DNA of 64,000 bases from Granulosicoccus sp045106475 (lineage in GTDB: Bacteria; Pseudomonadota; Gammaproteobacteria; Granulosicoccales; Granulosicoccaceae): positions 62,001 through 126,000 of the forward strand of contig JBGCEO010000011.1 in assembly GCA_045106475.1 (NCBI GenBank), in the 5' to 3' direction. Made by a program: the position numbers and the translations under genes. Position 1 is the stretch's first letter. Each line of letters starts with the position of its first letter. This document shows, one piece after another, positions 1 to 8,051 of this stretch. Below the pieces are notes generated by a model. It saw only the letters and a list, made by a program, of their open reading frames with translations, did no database searches and was not told the origin of the DNA.

Positions 1-463
1 CAGCCCGGGTTCGATACGCAAACTGGTAGTCGGAGGGCACTAACCATTTATCTGCATTTGTGTTGCCAGCAAGATCCTGGTGCTGCTCTACACTATCGCC
101 CACGACAAACTTTAAGTGTTCAGCGATCCTGCGAGTGTCAGCGTCATTGGCAAACGATAGGTAGCGTCTAAGCCAAGGGGCTAACTTGGGCAGGTAAGAC
201 CAGCGCAAGAACAACGGAAACTCTGCGTTCATCAATAGCCTTGGAGCTTTGCCCACCAGGCCCGGGCTTGTTACCGGAACAATCGCGCAAGAAGCCAACA
301 CACCACCGTTGCCGTGGGAGGTTCCTTCTCCCGGAGCAAGCCTATCAATAAGCGTTACTTGTTTCCCAGCGCGCGAGAGCCACAAAGCGGTTGAGACTCC
401 AACGATCCCCGCACCCACAACAACAGTGCGTGATTGCTCCGCCTGTAAGCTCTTACTGCTCAT
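1..463 (-). CDS. FAD-dependent oxidoreductase, DadA/D-amino-acid dehydrogenase type (N-terminal part, runs off window)
   Basis: The first 154 codons are visible; the rest lies beyond base 1. After a short polar N-terminus comes a dinucleotide-binding fold, VVVGAGIVGVSTALWLSRAG, with the GxGxxG fingerprint and an acidic residue closing the second strand (VTLID). It is followed by GTSHGNGGVLASC, the pattern of the DAO family (PF01266) of D-amino-acid dehydrogenases, glycine oxidases and related enzymes. The ATG at 461-463 is the natural start because it places the Rossmann motif near residue 14. The family oxidises D-amino acids or secondary amines and passes electrons to FAD. The substrate cannot be read from this fragment; DadA is the closest match in style. 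Nothing links it functionally to the CsgG-type gene upstream. Confidence 0.8.
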   Translation of the reverse strand, partial: MSSKSLQAEQSRTVVVGAGIVGVSTALWLSRAGKQVTLIDRLAPGEGTSHGNGGVLASCAIVPVTSPGLVGKAPRLLMNAEFPLFLRWSYLPKLAPWLRRYLSFANDADTRRIAEHLKFVVGDSVEQHQDLAGNTNADKWLVPSDYQFAYRTRA

Positions 464-560
464 GACACACTGGTGGGCCTTTTAGACTAGGCCGATAGAG
501 TAACGCAAGCGGTACTTTTAGCCAATGCTATCGATTAAATAGGTGCGGAGCATAGGCCCA

Positions 561-1352
561 TCAATGGCGCATGTATTCAGCCGGAGTGTTCTCTACTATA
601 TATTTAGTGGCTTCGTAGATACAGGTACGAATCGCTTTTTCCATAGGAGTCTTGGCATAGCCACCCAAAGCTCCACCTAGATTACCGCCGCCAGTCAACG
701 CACCCAGGGCTGCACCGACGTTGATGTCTTTAGCAACGCCTTCAACACGAGTCGCTGCCAAGACTTCCGTGGTGGCTGAATCGACTATGCGAATATCCAT
801 CGCAATAGTGGCTTTGTTATAACCGCCAGACACCGCACCAACCAGCGCGGAAGCACTCTTGCCAAGCAATCCACTCACCTTGCCCGACGCACCGGATGAG
901 CCAGGGTCAAAGCCTGTAATGGCCGCGATGACTGCAATATCAGCACCCTTGACGGCACCGCGTTTTACCCCGGTATTGTCAGTATAGCCATCCTCTTGAA
1001 GACCAATCTCTGCTTTAACTGAATCAATATTCTGCCGCTCCAGCACACGGTAACGCTTACTTTGAACAAGTGAAGTAGTTAACATGTCTTTAAGGCCTTC
1101 GGATATTCCTGCGTACTCACTAGAAGAGAAGGATAGTTCAGTACCGGCGATACCTATAGTTGTTTTATTGCTGCCCACGTTCCAATCAAAATCTGTTACG
1201 GCCACTTTTGCTCGGGGGCCAGAGTAAGGCGGCAGCTGAGTCTCCAGGCCTGTATCTACACTGGCTTCGGGCTTGACCAAGCTATCAAGACAGCCTGACA
1301 AAACCACTGCAATAGGAAGTGCAATGAAGAGATTCCTTAAAAATTTTGACAT
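561..1352 (-). CDS. CsgG/HfaB-family outer-membrane lipoprotein
   Basis: 263 residues from an ATG that is preceded by a strong AGGAGG about 8 nt upstream; a longer in-frame reading to 1436 has no such site. The N-terminus is a lipoprotein signal (hydrophobic stretch, then the lipobox LSGC, Cys at residue 21). The mature part has the CsgG-like pattern: AKVAVTDFDW, then SSEYAGISEGLKDMLTTSLVQSKRYRVLERQN, typical of proteins that form or resemble the curli secretion pore, and a glycine-rich C-terminal part. Curli partners (CsgA, B, E, F) are absent, so it is more likely one of the many stand-alone CsgG-domain lipoproteins of marine gammaproteobacteria than a true curli exporter. Family assignment is good; function unknown. 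Confidence 0.8.
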   Translation of the reverse strand: MSKFLRNLFIALPIAVVLSGCLDSLVKPEASVDTGLETQLPPYSGPRAKVAVTDFDWNVGSNKTTIGIAGTELSFSSSEYAGISEGLKDMLTTSLVQSKRYRVLERQNIDSVKAEIGLQEDGYTDNTGVKRGAVKGADIAVIAAITGFDPGSSGASGKVSGLLGKSASALVGAVSGGYNKATIAMDIRIVDSATTEVLAATRVEGVAKDINVGAALGALTGGGNLGGALGGYAKTPMEKAIRTCIYEATKYIVENTPAEYMRH

Positions 1353-1625
1353 GCCTTTGCCTCCTGCGATCTGTTTGTTGAAATACGTGTGATTGGGGAG
1401 CTTAAAGATCATACGATGGACTCCTTTGCTTCTCAAACCTGACTACTAAAGCACATAAGATCAGCGTAAAGGACTTATCAAAAGCTATCCTATACCAATG
1501 TCTAGACTAATGACTAGACGCAAGGCTTAAGCATCTGCAGGGCATCAAGAAAAACGGCCCCGACACTCCGTCAACTGCTCTTCAGCTGTAGGAAAAACAA
1601 AGCCAGCCACTTGTTGAAAGTTCGA

Positions 1626-1642
1626 CAACCCAGACTGGGTTG
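1626..1642. promoter_or_regulatory. Candidate operator, CAACCCAG-A-CTGGGTTG
   Basis: Two perfect 8-bp arms around one base. The half-site GACAACCCAG (1624-1633) recurs at 1746-1755, so the two copies flank the promoter at 1672-1699, a geometry compatible with a repressor or activator binding both sides. The binding protein is unknown. Confidence 0.4.
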
Positions 1643-1671
1643 CTAGCATACAACTCCGCTAATAATAGCAA

Positions 1672-1699
1672 TTTACAGACGCTCAGATGCCGTTATAAT
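1672..1699 (+). promoter_or_regulatory. Sigma70-type promoter for the liv-type operon
   Basis: TTTACA (1672-1677), 16 bp, TATAAT (1694-1699, perfect consensus). Transcription would start near 1706 and leave a leader of about 190 nt before the binding-protein gene. Confidence 0.65.
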
Positions 1700-1893
1700 C
1701 TAGCATTTGGTATCTGCACTCTTTGGCTTTACGATTGTGGTTGTTGACAACCCAGTCACACTAATACCGGTCATTTTCAGTCAAATTGCACCAACTGATC
1801 GTATCACCGCGCATTTGCAGATCAGTGGGTATTATTAAGCATATGAATCTACGCTACCATGCGCATTCGTCACCGCACTATGAGAAATTAAAA

Positions 1894-3078
1894 ATGAAAA
1901 CTTTTGCCACCGCACTATTTGCCACAGCCTGCCTGGGGCATGGAGCCCTTGCCTCTGCGGAGGATATCAAGATCGGCTTCGTCACCACATTGACCACCGG
2001 TGGTGCTGTTATCGGTAACGACATGAAGGATGCGGTTGAACTTGCCATGGAGCACATGGGCAATCAAATGGGAGGCAAAAATGCAGTCGTGCTCTTTGAA
2101 GATGATGGATTCAAACCAGAGATCGGCAAACAGGCCACCGATAAACTGGTAAAGGAAGACAACGTCGATATTGTCGCCGGGTATATCTGGTCACATGTAC
2201 TAATGGCTTCCTACAAGTCTGTCACCAATGCGGGCAAAATTATTATCAGCGCCAACGCAGGCCCCTCACCGCTTGCTGGAAAACTGTGTAACGCCAATTT
2301 CTTTAACGCTGCCTGGCAAAACGACCAGACTCCTATGGCCATGGGAGAACTGTTAAACGCAGGTGGAGTGGAATCACTTTATGTCATGGCACCTAACTAT
2401 GCCGCTGGCAAGGACATGGTTGCAGGCGTTGAACGAACCTTCAATGGCAAGATTGTGGGCAAGGATCTGACCAAATGGGGCGCAGATGCGCAACTGGACT
2501 TCTCTGCAGAACTGGCTAAAGCAAAGGCTTCAGGGGCAGACGGACTATACGTATTTTATCCGGGTAAAGCCGGCGGTGCATTCATCAAGCAGTATCAGCA
2601 ATCGGGCATGGCCGATTCCATCCCTCTCTACACAGTGTTCACTGTCGATGCCATTTCTCTACCCAAACTGCAGGATGCTGACATGAAGGGTGTTCTGGGT
2701 ACCAGCATGACTCAGTCCTGGGGACCAGATCTGGATACAGCTGCGAACAAGAAGTTTGTTTCTGGTTTCCGGGAAAAGTATGGCCGCTACCCATCTTTTT
2801 ATGCAGCCCAGGCCTACGACACAATGAATCTGATCAAATCAGCAGTCGATGCCACAGGTGGAATGGTTGATGATGTAGATGCATTACGATCTGCTATCAA
2901 GGCAGCCACTTTCGATTCTGTTCGTGGCGACTTCAGTTTTGGCAACAATCAATTTCCGATTCAGAACTTCTATGCACGAAAAGTTGTGGAAGATGCGGAT
3001 GGTAACTGGACAACAGAAATTACCGATACTGTTCTTGCAGCACACCAAGACTCCTACGCAGGCGATTGCAAGCTATAA
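1894..3078 (+). CDS. Periplasmic binding protein of branched-chain-amino-acid type ABC importer
   Basis: 394 residues from the ATG that begins a classic signal peptide (MKTFATALFATACLGHGALASA, here split: MKTFATALFATACLGHGA then LASA), cleaved just before EDIKIGFVTTLT. The mature protein has the LivJ/LivK-like Peripla_BP_6 layout: IGFVTTLTTGGAVIGNDMKDAVELAMEH near the N-terminus, a VDIVAGYIWSH segment and a second lobe ending near residue 385. It captures a ligand in the periplasm and hands it to the LivHMGF-like complex encoded immediately downstream. Homologues in this broad family bind amino acids, amides, urea or aromatic acids; the sequence does not settle which. An in-frame upstream extension to 1786 lacks a signal peptide at its N-terminus and is not adopted. 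Confidence 0.85.
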   Translation: MKTFATALFATACLGHGALASAEDIKIGFVTTLTTGGAVIGNDMKDAVELAMEHMGNQMGGKNAVVLFEDDGFKPEIGKQATDKLVKEDNVDIVAGYIWSHVLMASYKSVTNAGKIIISANAGPSPLAGKLCNANFFNAAWQNDQTPMAMGELLNAGGVESLYVMAPNYAAGKDMVAGVERTFNGKIVGKDLTKWGADAQLDFSAELAKAKASGADGLYVFYPGKAGGAFIKQYQQSGMADSIPLYTVFTVDAISLPKLQDADMKGVLGTSMTQSWGPDLDTAANKKFVSGFREKYGRYPSFYAAQAYDTMNLIKSAVDATGGMVDDVDALRSAIKAATFDSVRGDFSFGNNQFPIQNFYARKVVEDADGNWTTEITDTVLAAHQDSYAGDCKL

Positions 3079-3138
3079 ACTGTTAGCTTTATTAAATAAG
3101 CAATTTCAGATTGATGGTAGAAATCAAAACCAAATGCG

Positions 3139-4059
3139 ATGGATAGCGCGCTGATAATTACGCAGGCCATTAATGGCCTGCAGTTAGGCGTGTTGCTATT
3201 CCTGCTGTCAGCCGGTCTTACGCTGACCTTTGGCATCATGGATCTGATCAATCTTGCACATGCGTCGTTTTTTATGCTCGGAGCCTTTGTCGGTGCCACA
3301 CTGACATTGGCAACAGGCTCCTTCCTGGCTGGCGTTGTTGGCGCCCTTTTCGCAATTGCCATCATTGCCTATGCGGTGGAGCGTAGTGTGATACAGCACC
3401 TGTATGCGCGCGATCACCTGGACCAGCTGCTGGCAACCTTTGGTCTTATATTAATTGCAGACTCCGCGGTGCACCTTATCTGGGGACCGGCTGGTATCGC
3501 AATACCACTCCCCGACATATTAAATGGTCAGGTTCAATTCGGTTCTCAGCAGTTACCAACATTTCGTCTTGTCATCATAGCGGCGGGCCTGGTGGTGGCA
3601 ATGGGTTTGTACTGGCTTGTAAACAAGACCCGTACGGGTATGCTGATTCGAGCAGGCGCATCCAATCGCGCGATGGTTGGAGCGCTTGGCATCAATATAC
3701 GTCAGTTGTTCTCAGGAGTATTTGCGGTTGGTGCTGTTCTTGCCGGGCTTGCCGGTATGCTCATAGCACCTATAACTGAAGCCTCGATTGGCATGGGTAA
3801 CGATATTATTATCACGGCTTTTGTTGTAGTAATTATCGGCGGTATTGGCTCGATAAAAGGCGCATTTGTTGCGGCCATCATGATTGGCATGATTGATACG
3901 TTTGGCCGAGCTTATCTCGATAGTATTTTCAACTTGTTCATGGCAACCGAGACAGCAGAAACTGCCGCCCCCGCTGTATCTGCCATGTTGATCTACCTCT
4001 CCATGGCCGCCATATTGATCTTGAAACCCCAGGGTCTCTTCCCGCCGCGCTTACGATGA
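3139..4059 (+). CDS. livH: LivH-type ABC permease
   Basis: 306 residues, strongly hydrophobic, with the LivH opening pattern (INGLQLGVLLFLLSAGLTL, then FGIMDLINLAHASFFMLGAF) and the GLAGMLIAPI and VVVIIGGIGSIKGAF segments of the family. It is one of the two membrane subunits of the importer and follows the binding-protein gene by 60 bp, with the second permease only 10 bp further on. Length is normal for LivH (about 300). The gene symbol denotes family, not proven leucine transport. Confidence 0.88.
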   Translation: MDSALIITQAINGLQLGVLLFLLSAGLTLTFGIMDLINLAHASFFMLGAFVGATLTLATGSFLAGVVGALFAIAIIAYAVERSVIQHLYARDHLDQLLATFGLILIADSAVHLIWGPAGIAIPLPDILNGQVQFGSQQLPTFRLVIIAAGLVVAMGLYWLVNKTRTGMLIRAGASNRAMVGALGINIRQLFSGVFAVGAVLAGLAGMLIAPITEASIGMGNDIIITAFVVVIIGGIGSIKGAFVAAIMIGMIDTFGRAYLDSIFNLFMATETAETAAPAVSAMLIYLSMAAILILKPQGLFPPRLR

Positions 4060-4069
4060 ATCCAACACC

Positions 4070-5059
4070 ATGAGCAAAGTAGCGCCCAGTACTGAGCGCA
4101 CGGTTTTATCCTACGTTCCAGGGCTGCTCTTTCTGGCTGCGCTCGCCATAGCGCCGTTGTTGATGCTGTATCTTGGCAAACCATTCTGGCTGGATGTTTT
4201 CACACGTCTGGTCATACTGGCCATTGCTGCCACAAGCCTGAACCTGCTGTTAGGCGTTGCCGGTCTGGCCTCGCTTGGACACGCAGCCTACATTGCCATT
4301 GGCGCCTATGCAGTAGGAATACCCGCTTATCATGAAACCTATGGAGGCCTCGATTGGCTTTCCAGCTACAACGGTTGGGTACATCTACTACTGGGTCTCG
4401 GCGTGTGCGCATTGTTTGCGCTCATAACAGGCGCTATAAGCCTTCGAGCGAAGGGTGTTCACTTCATTATGATCACCATGGCATTCAGTCAGATGGTGTA
4501 CTACGCACTGGTATCTTTAGAAGAGTACGGTGGCGATGATGGCCTATCGGTAGACTTGCAATCCGAATTTCAATGGCTGGCACTGGACAATCCAACCGCA
4601 TTGTTTATGCTTTGCTATGTATCGCTGCTGGTTGTGCTTTATGGCATGCACCGCCTAAAAAATTCGCAATTTGGTAAGGTATTGCAGGCTGCAAGACAAA
4701 ATGAAACCCGAGTGAGTTCCCTGGGTATCGACCCCTATCGATATCAACTGCTGGCTTTTGTTATCGCAGGTGTTATAGCGGGCTATGCAGGGTTTTTAAT
4801 GGCAAATTTCTCTCTGTTCATATCACCAAGTATTGTTGAGTGGAGTCGGTCGGGTGAGTTGATGTTCATGATCATACTCGGTGGCCTGAGTACGTTGGTA
4901 GGCCCTGCTCTGGGGGCTGCAGCTTTCGTGCTGCTTGAGTACTCCCTCTCGCGGATCACGATTTACTGGCATCTGCCGTTTGGACTGTTACTTTTGTTCA
5001 TCGTTTTGTTTGGCAGAGGCGGTCTGATCGGAATCCTGCGCGGCAACAAATCCGAGTAA
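4070..5059 (+). CDS. livM: LivM-type ABC permease
   Basis: 329 residues with about eight to ten hydrophobic segments and LivM hallmarks: ATSLNLLLGVAGLASLGHAAYIAIGAYA early, AARQNETRVSSLGIDPYRYQLLAFVIAGVIAG in the middle, and FMIILGGLSTLVGPALGAA towards the end. The AARQNE.R..SLGID segment resembles the cytoplasmic loop that contacts the ATPases. It begins 10 bp after livH and ends 2 bp before livG, consistent with one transcript. Confidence 0.88.
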   Translation: MSKVAPSTERTVLSYVPGLLFLAALAIAPLLMLYLGKPFWLDVFTRLVILAIAATSLNLLLGVAGLASLGHAAYIAIGAYAVGIPAYHETYGGLDWLSSYNGWVHLLLGLGVCALFALITGAISLRAKGVHFIMITMAFSQMVYYALVSLEEYGGDDGLSVDLQSEFQWLALDNPTALFMLCYVSLLVVLYGMHRLKNSQFGKVLQAARQNETRVSSLGIDPYRYQLLAFVIAGVIAGYAGFLMANFSLFISPSIVEWSRSGELMFMIILGGLSTLVGPALGAAAFVLLEYSLSRITIYWHLPFGLLLLFIVLFGRGGLIGILRGNKSE

Positions 5060-5061
5060 CC

Positions 5062-5805
5062 ATGACTCGATTGCACACCGAATCGTTAGTAAAAAGCTAT
5101 GGGGGCATTGCAGCCACCGACAGCGTAAGCCTGTCAGTAGAGTCAAATAGTCTCCACGCACTGATAGGGCCAAACGGAGCGGGTAAAACAACACTGATTG
5201 CTCAGCTATCAGGACTACTCTCACCCGACTCCGGGCACATATTTCTCGACGGCAACAATGTCAGCCGCCTCAACGCACCAGCAAGAGTAAAACTCGGGTT
5301 AACTCGGACGTTTCAGATAACCTCTGTTTTTTCTGAAATGAGCTCACTTGACAATGTCTCCTTCGCGGTTCAAGCAAGCACCGGACATTCCTTTCGTTTT
5401 TGGTCAAACAGCAGCCGTCAAGCTCACCTGAGAGACCCCGCCATTGAGTTACTCAAACAGGTTGGGTTGCACTCACGTGCCGATACCAGAGCAGATGCTC
5501 TGTCGCACGGAGAGAGACGCCAATTGGAAATAGCGATGGCGCTGGCCACCAGACCTCGCGTCTTACTACTGGACGAACCCATGGCGGGTATGGGCGTAGA
5601 AGAATCTCAGATGATGACAGAGCTGCTGCAAAGCATTAAAGGCAGCGTAACGATACTGCTGGTCGAACACGATATGGACGTTGTTTTCTCACTGGCTGAC
5701 ACCTTGAGTGTGCTTGTCTATGGCAAATTGATAGCCACGGGCGAACCTTCTATCGTACGGCAAGATCCTGGAGTACAGGAAGCCTATCTGGGTGAATCAG
5801 CATGA
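5062..5805 (+). CDS. livG: LivG-type ABC ATPase
   Basis: 247 residues. Walker A GPNGAGKT, signature SHGERRQLEIAMAL (a variant of LSGG with His in place of the second Gly position), Walker B VLLLDEPMAGM and switch His in LLVEHDMDVV are all visible, so it should be an active ATPase. The segment GLTRTFQITSVFSEMSSLDNV matches the LivG helical subdomain. It powers import with LivF and overlaps livF by four bases (ATGA), implying coupled translation. Confidence 0.9.
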   Translation: MTRLHTESLVKSYGGIAATDSVSLSVESNSLHALIGPNGAGKTTLIAQLSGLLSPDSGHIFLDGNNVSRLNAPARVKLGLTRTFQITSVFSEMSSLDNVSFAVQASTGHSFRFWSNSSRQAHLRDPAIELLKQVGLHSRADTRADALSHGERRQLEIAMALATRPRVLLLDEPMAGMGVEESQMMTELLQSIKGSVTILLVEHDMDVVFSLADTLSVLVYGKLIATGEPSIVRQDPGVQEAYLGESA

Positions 5806-6509
5806 ATCTGTTAGACGTAGCTGGATTGCAGGCAGGATACGGCAGCAGCGAAGTTCTGTTTGATATCACTCTACGTGTGGGTGAAAGCGAGCTAGTTACT
5901 CTGCTCGGACGTAACGGCATGGGCAAGACAACCACACTCAATAGCATCATGGGCCTGGTCACACCGAGCTCCGGGCAGATCAATTGGCAGGGCAATACAA
6001 TCACGGGCAAACAGCCGTATGAAATCTCTCGCGCCGGCATTGCTCTGGTACCTGAGGGGCGTCAAATATTTCCCAATCTCACGGCTAGAGAAAACCTCGT
6101 GGCCACGGCAGTAAGCGAGCCAAAAATGGGCGAATCCTGGACATTGGATCGAGTGCTGGGGCTGTTCCCTCAATTAGAATCACGCCTGGAATCAATGGGG
6201 AATCTGTTGTCCGGCGGAGAACAGCAGATGCTCGCCATCGGCCGTGCCTTAATGACTAATCCCTGCGTTTTGCTGCTTGATGACGCCACGGAGGGCCTTG
6301 CCCCAAAAGTGCGTGAGGAGATCTGGAGATGCTTGACGCAGCTTAAGGAAACGGGAATTGGCCTGGTAGTTGTTGACAAAAACGTTGACGACCTACTACC
6401 CATTGCCAATAATCATTACGTTGTTGAGAAAGGCCGTATTGCTTGGCAAGGTAATACGCAACAATGGCGGGAATCGCCCGAGATCCGAACTCGTTACCTA
6501 GGGGTTTGA
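5802..6509 (+). CDS. livF: LivF-type ABC ATPase with atypical Walker B
   Basis: 235 residues, the second ATPase of the importer and last gene of the operon. Walker A GRNGMGKT (residues 36-43), the LivF marker GIALVPEGRQIFPNLTARENL, and signature LSGGEQQMLAIGRAL are intact. The Walker B region reads VLLLDDATEGLAP, so the residue that is normally the catalytic Glu is Asp (residue 161, codon 6282-6284), and the following VEQN-like switch segment is VVDKNVDDL. Such changes reduce hydrolysis in other ABC ATPases; with a canonical LivG the heterodimer may have one strong and one weak site. Length is normal. Confidence 0.88.
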   Translation: MNLLDVAGLQAGYGSSEVLFDITLRVGESELVTLLGRNGMGKTTTLNSIMGLVTPSSGQINWQGNTITGKQPYEISRAGIALVPEGRQIFPNLTARENLVATAVSEPKMGESWTLDRVLGLFPQLESRLESMGNLLSGGEQQMLAIGRALMTNPCVLLLDDATEGLAPKVREEIWRCLTQLKETGIGLVVVDKNVDDLLPIANNHYVVEKGRIAWQGNTQQWRESPEIRTRYLGV

Positions 6510-6552
6510 ACAACTAGGCGTTTGAACCCACAGCGGAGTTGTATCTTTCTCA

Positions 6553-8049
6553 GTGCTATTTAACTCATTCAGTTTTATATTGTGTTTCTTACCAGTTACG
6601 CTGCTACTGTTCTACGTACTAGCGTGGCGAGCTGACTTTCGTGCAGCGCTAACGGCACTGGTGACATGCTCCCTATTTTTCTATGGATTCTGGAATCCTG
6701 CCTACTTGCTGCTATTACTTGCATCAATCAGCGTTAACTACGCGATTGGTTATGGTTTATTTAAAAACACCAGCAAGCCGTTACTTCTTGTTGGCATTGC
6801 TTTCAACCTCGCTTTAATCGCCTACTTTAAATACGCTAATTTTTTTGTTTCTCTTGTTGCGGATGTGGCTAACGCATCTTACACATTACAAGAAATTGTA
6901 CTGCCGCTTGGCATCTCCTTTTTTACCTTTCAGCAGATTACTTGGCTGGTGGATACATACAAAGGAAACTGCAAACGATACGGCTTCATTGACTACGCGC
7001 AGTTTGTTACTTTCTTTCCCCAGTTGATTGCCGGCCCTATTGTTCATCATCACGAAATGATGCCGCAATTCAATAAGGAAAATATCCTTGCATCAGTCAG
7101 TAACAACTTTGCATTCGGACTCACCATTTTCAGCATTGGCCTTTTTAAGAAAGTTATCCTGGCCGATACCATGGCGCTGTCAGCCACGCCCGTTTTCGCA
7201 GCCGCTGAACAAGGCATAGCGCTAACGCTGTATGAAGCGTGGATCGGAGCATTGAGTTTCAGTTTGCAGCTGTACTTTGACTTTTCGGGCTACTCAGACA
7301 TGGCGATAGGTTTGGCCCGAATGTTTGGCATTAGACTACCGCTCAATTTTAATTCGCCTTATAAGGCAATATCAATTATTGATTTCTGGCGCCGCTGGCA
7401 TATGACCTTGTCTCGCTTTCTTCGTGATTACCTTTACATACCTTTAGGAGGAAATCAAAAAGGAAAAACCAGGCGTTATGTAAACATCGCTATAACCATG
7501 CTGTTAGGTGGATTGTGGCATGGCGCAGGGTGGACCTTTATAATTTGGGGTGCCATGCACGCAGCTTTTATCATGATCAATCAGGCTTGGCGTTCTTTTA
7601 AGCCCATACACTCCTCGGGAGCGCCAAGAAACTTGCTCAACCGTTCTATATCGCAATTGCTGACACTGTTGTGCGTGGTGGTGGCATGGGTGGTATTTCG
7701 TGCCGAATCGGGTGATGCTGCCTGGTCAATGCTTCGCTCGATGTCGGGTATCAATGGTATAGCGCTACCAGCACAACTCCAATCTGTGCTTGGATCATTA
7801 CCAGGCTTGAGTTCCCTATCGATAGTTGGTTTTGGCAGGCTGTTTCACAACGAATTGGTGCAACCCCTATCAGCTTGCCTCTGGATTTTCGGAACTGGTT
7901 TAATAGCGCTTGGGTTTCCTAACACACAACAGTTGATTAACGAAAAGTGGAAGCCCAATGGATTGTGGGCATTGCTGATATCCATCCTTATGCTCTACTC
8001 GTTATTGCACCTGACGCAGATAAGTGAATTTCTGTACTTTCAGTTTTAG
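6553..8049 (+). CDS. MBOAT-family O-acyltransferase (AlgI/PatA/DltB type)
   Basis: 498 residues from a GTG start (MLFNSFSFILCFLPVTLLLF). The family layout is complete: about ten membrane segments, FFTFQQITWLVDTYKG, FPQLIAGPIVHHHEMMPQF, the FDFSGYSDMAIGLARMFGI stretch, RRWHMTLSRFLRDYLYIPLGGN, and LLGGLWHGAGWTFIIWGAMH with the conserved His of the MBOAT active site. These enzymes move acyl groups from the cytoplasm across the inner membrane onto polysaccharides. The next gene, two bases downstream, encodes an SGNH-like protein, the usual partner that completes transfer in the periplasm. The polysaccharide acceptor is not encoded nearby. Confidence 0.87.
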   Translation: MLFNSFSFILCFLPVTLLLFYVLAWRADFRAALTALVTCSLFFYGFWNPAYLLLLLASISVNYAIGYGLFKNTSKPLLLVGIAFNLALIAYFKYANFFVSLVADVANASYTLQEIVLPLGISFFTFQQITWLVDTYKGNCKRYGFIDYAQFVTFFPQLIAGPIVHHHEMMPQFNKENILASVSNNFAFGLTIFSIGLFKKVILADTMALSATPVFAAAEQGIALTLYEAWIGALSFSLQLYFDFSGYSDMAIGLARMFGIRLPLNFNSPYKAISIIDFWRRWHMTLSRFLRDYLYIPLGGNQKGKTRRYVNIAITMLLGGLWHGAGWTFIIWGAMHAAFIMINQAWRSFKPIHSSGAPRNLLNRSISQLLTLLCVVVAWVVFRAESGDAAWSMLRSMSGINGIALPAQLQSVLGSLPGLSSLSIVGFGRLFHNELVQPLSACLWIFGTGLIALGFPNTQQLINEKWKPNGLWALLISILMLYSLLHLTQISEFLYFQF

Positions 8050-8051
8050 TT

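Larger units (their letters stand above)
1353..1893. other. Divergent intergenic region, 541 bp
   Basis: No convincing gene. It separates the minus-strand CsgG-type gene from the plus-strand ABC importer. It contains a short stem (GTCTAG at 1500-1505 pairing with CTAGAC at 1514-1519), a 17-bp near-perfect palindrome at 1626-1642, a sigma70-type promoter at 1672-1699, and a second copy of the palindrome half-site at 1746-1755. An open frame from 1786 joins the importer gene but shows no signal peptide or ribosome site, so I treat 1706-1893 as a leader. Confidence 0.6.

Noticed and set aside
249..485. Plus-strand frame near the left edge
   Set aside because: It runs antisense to a clear Rossmann-fold FAD oxidoreductase that continues beyond the window.
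561..1352. Curli secretion gene csgG
   Set aside because: Only the CsgG domain is present; there are no csgA, B, E or F genes, and the sequence fits the broader stand-alone family.
6510..6541. Terminator after livF
   Set aside because: The ACAACT/AGTTGT arms are short with a long loop and no T-run; too weak to call.
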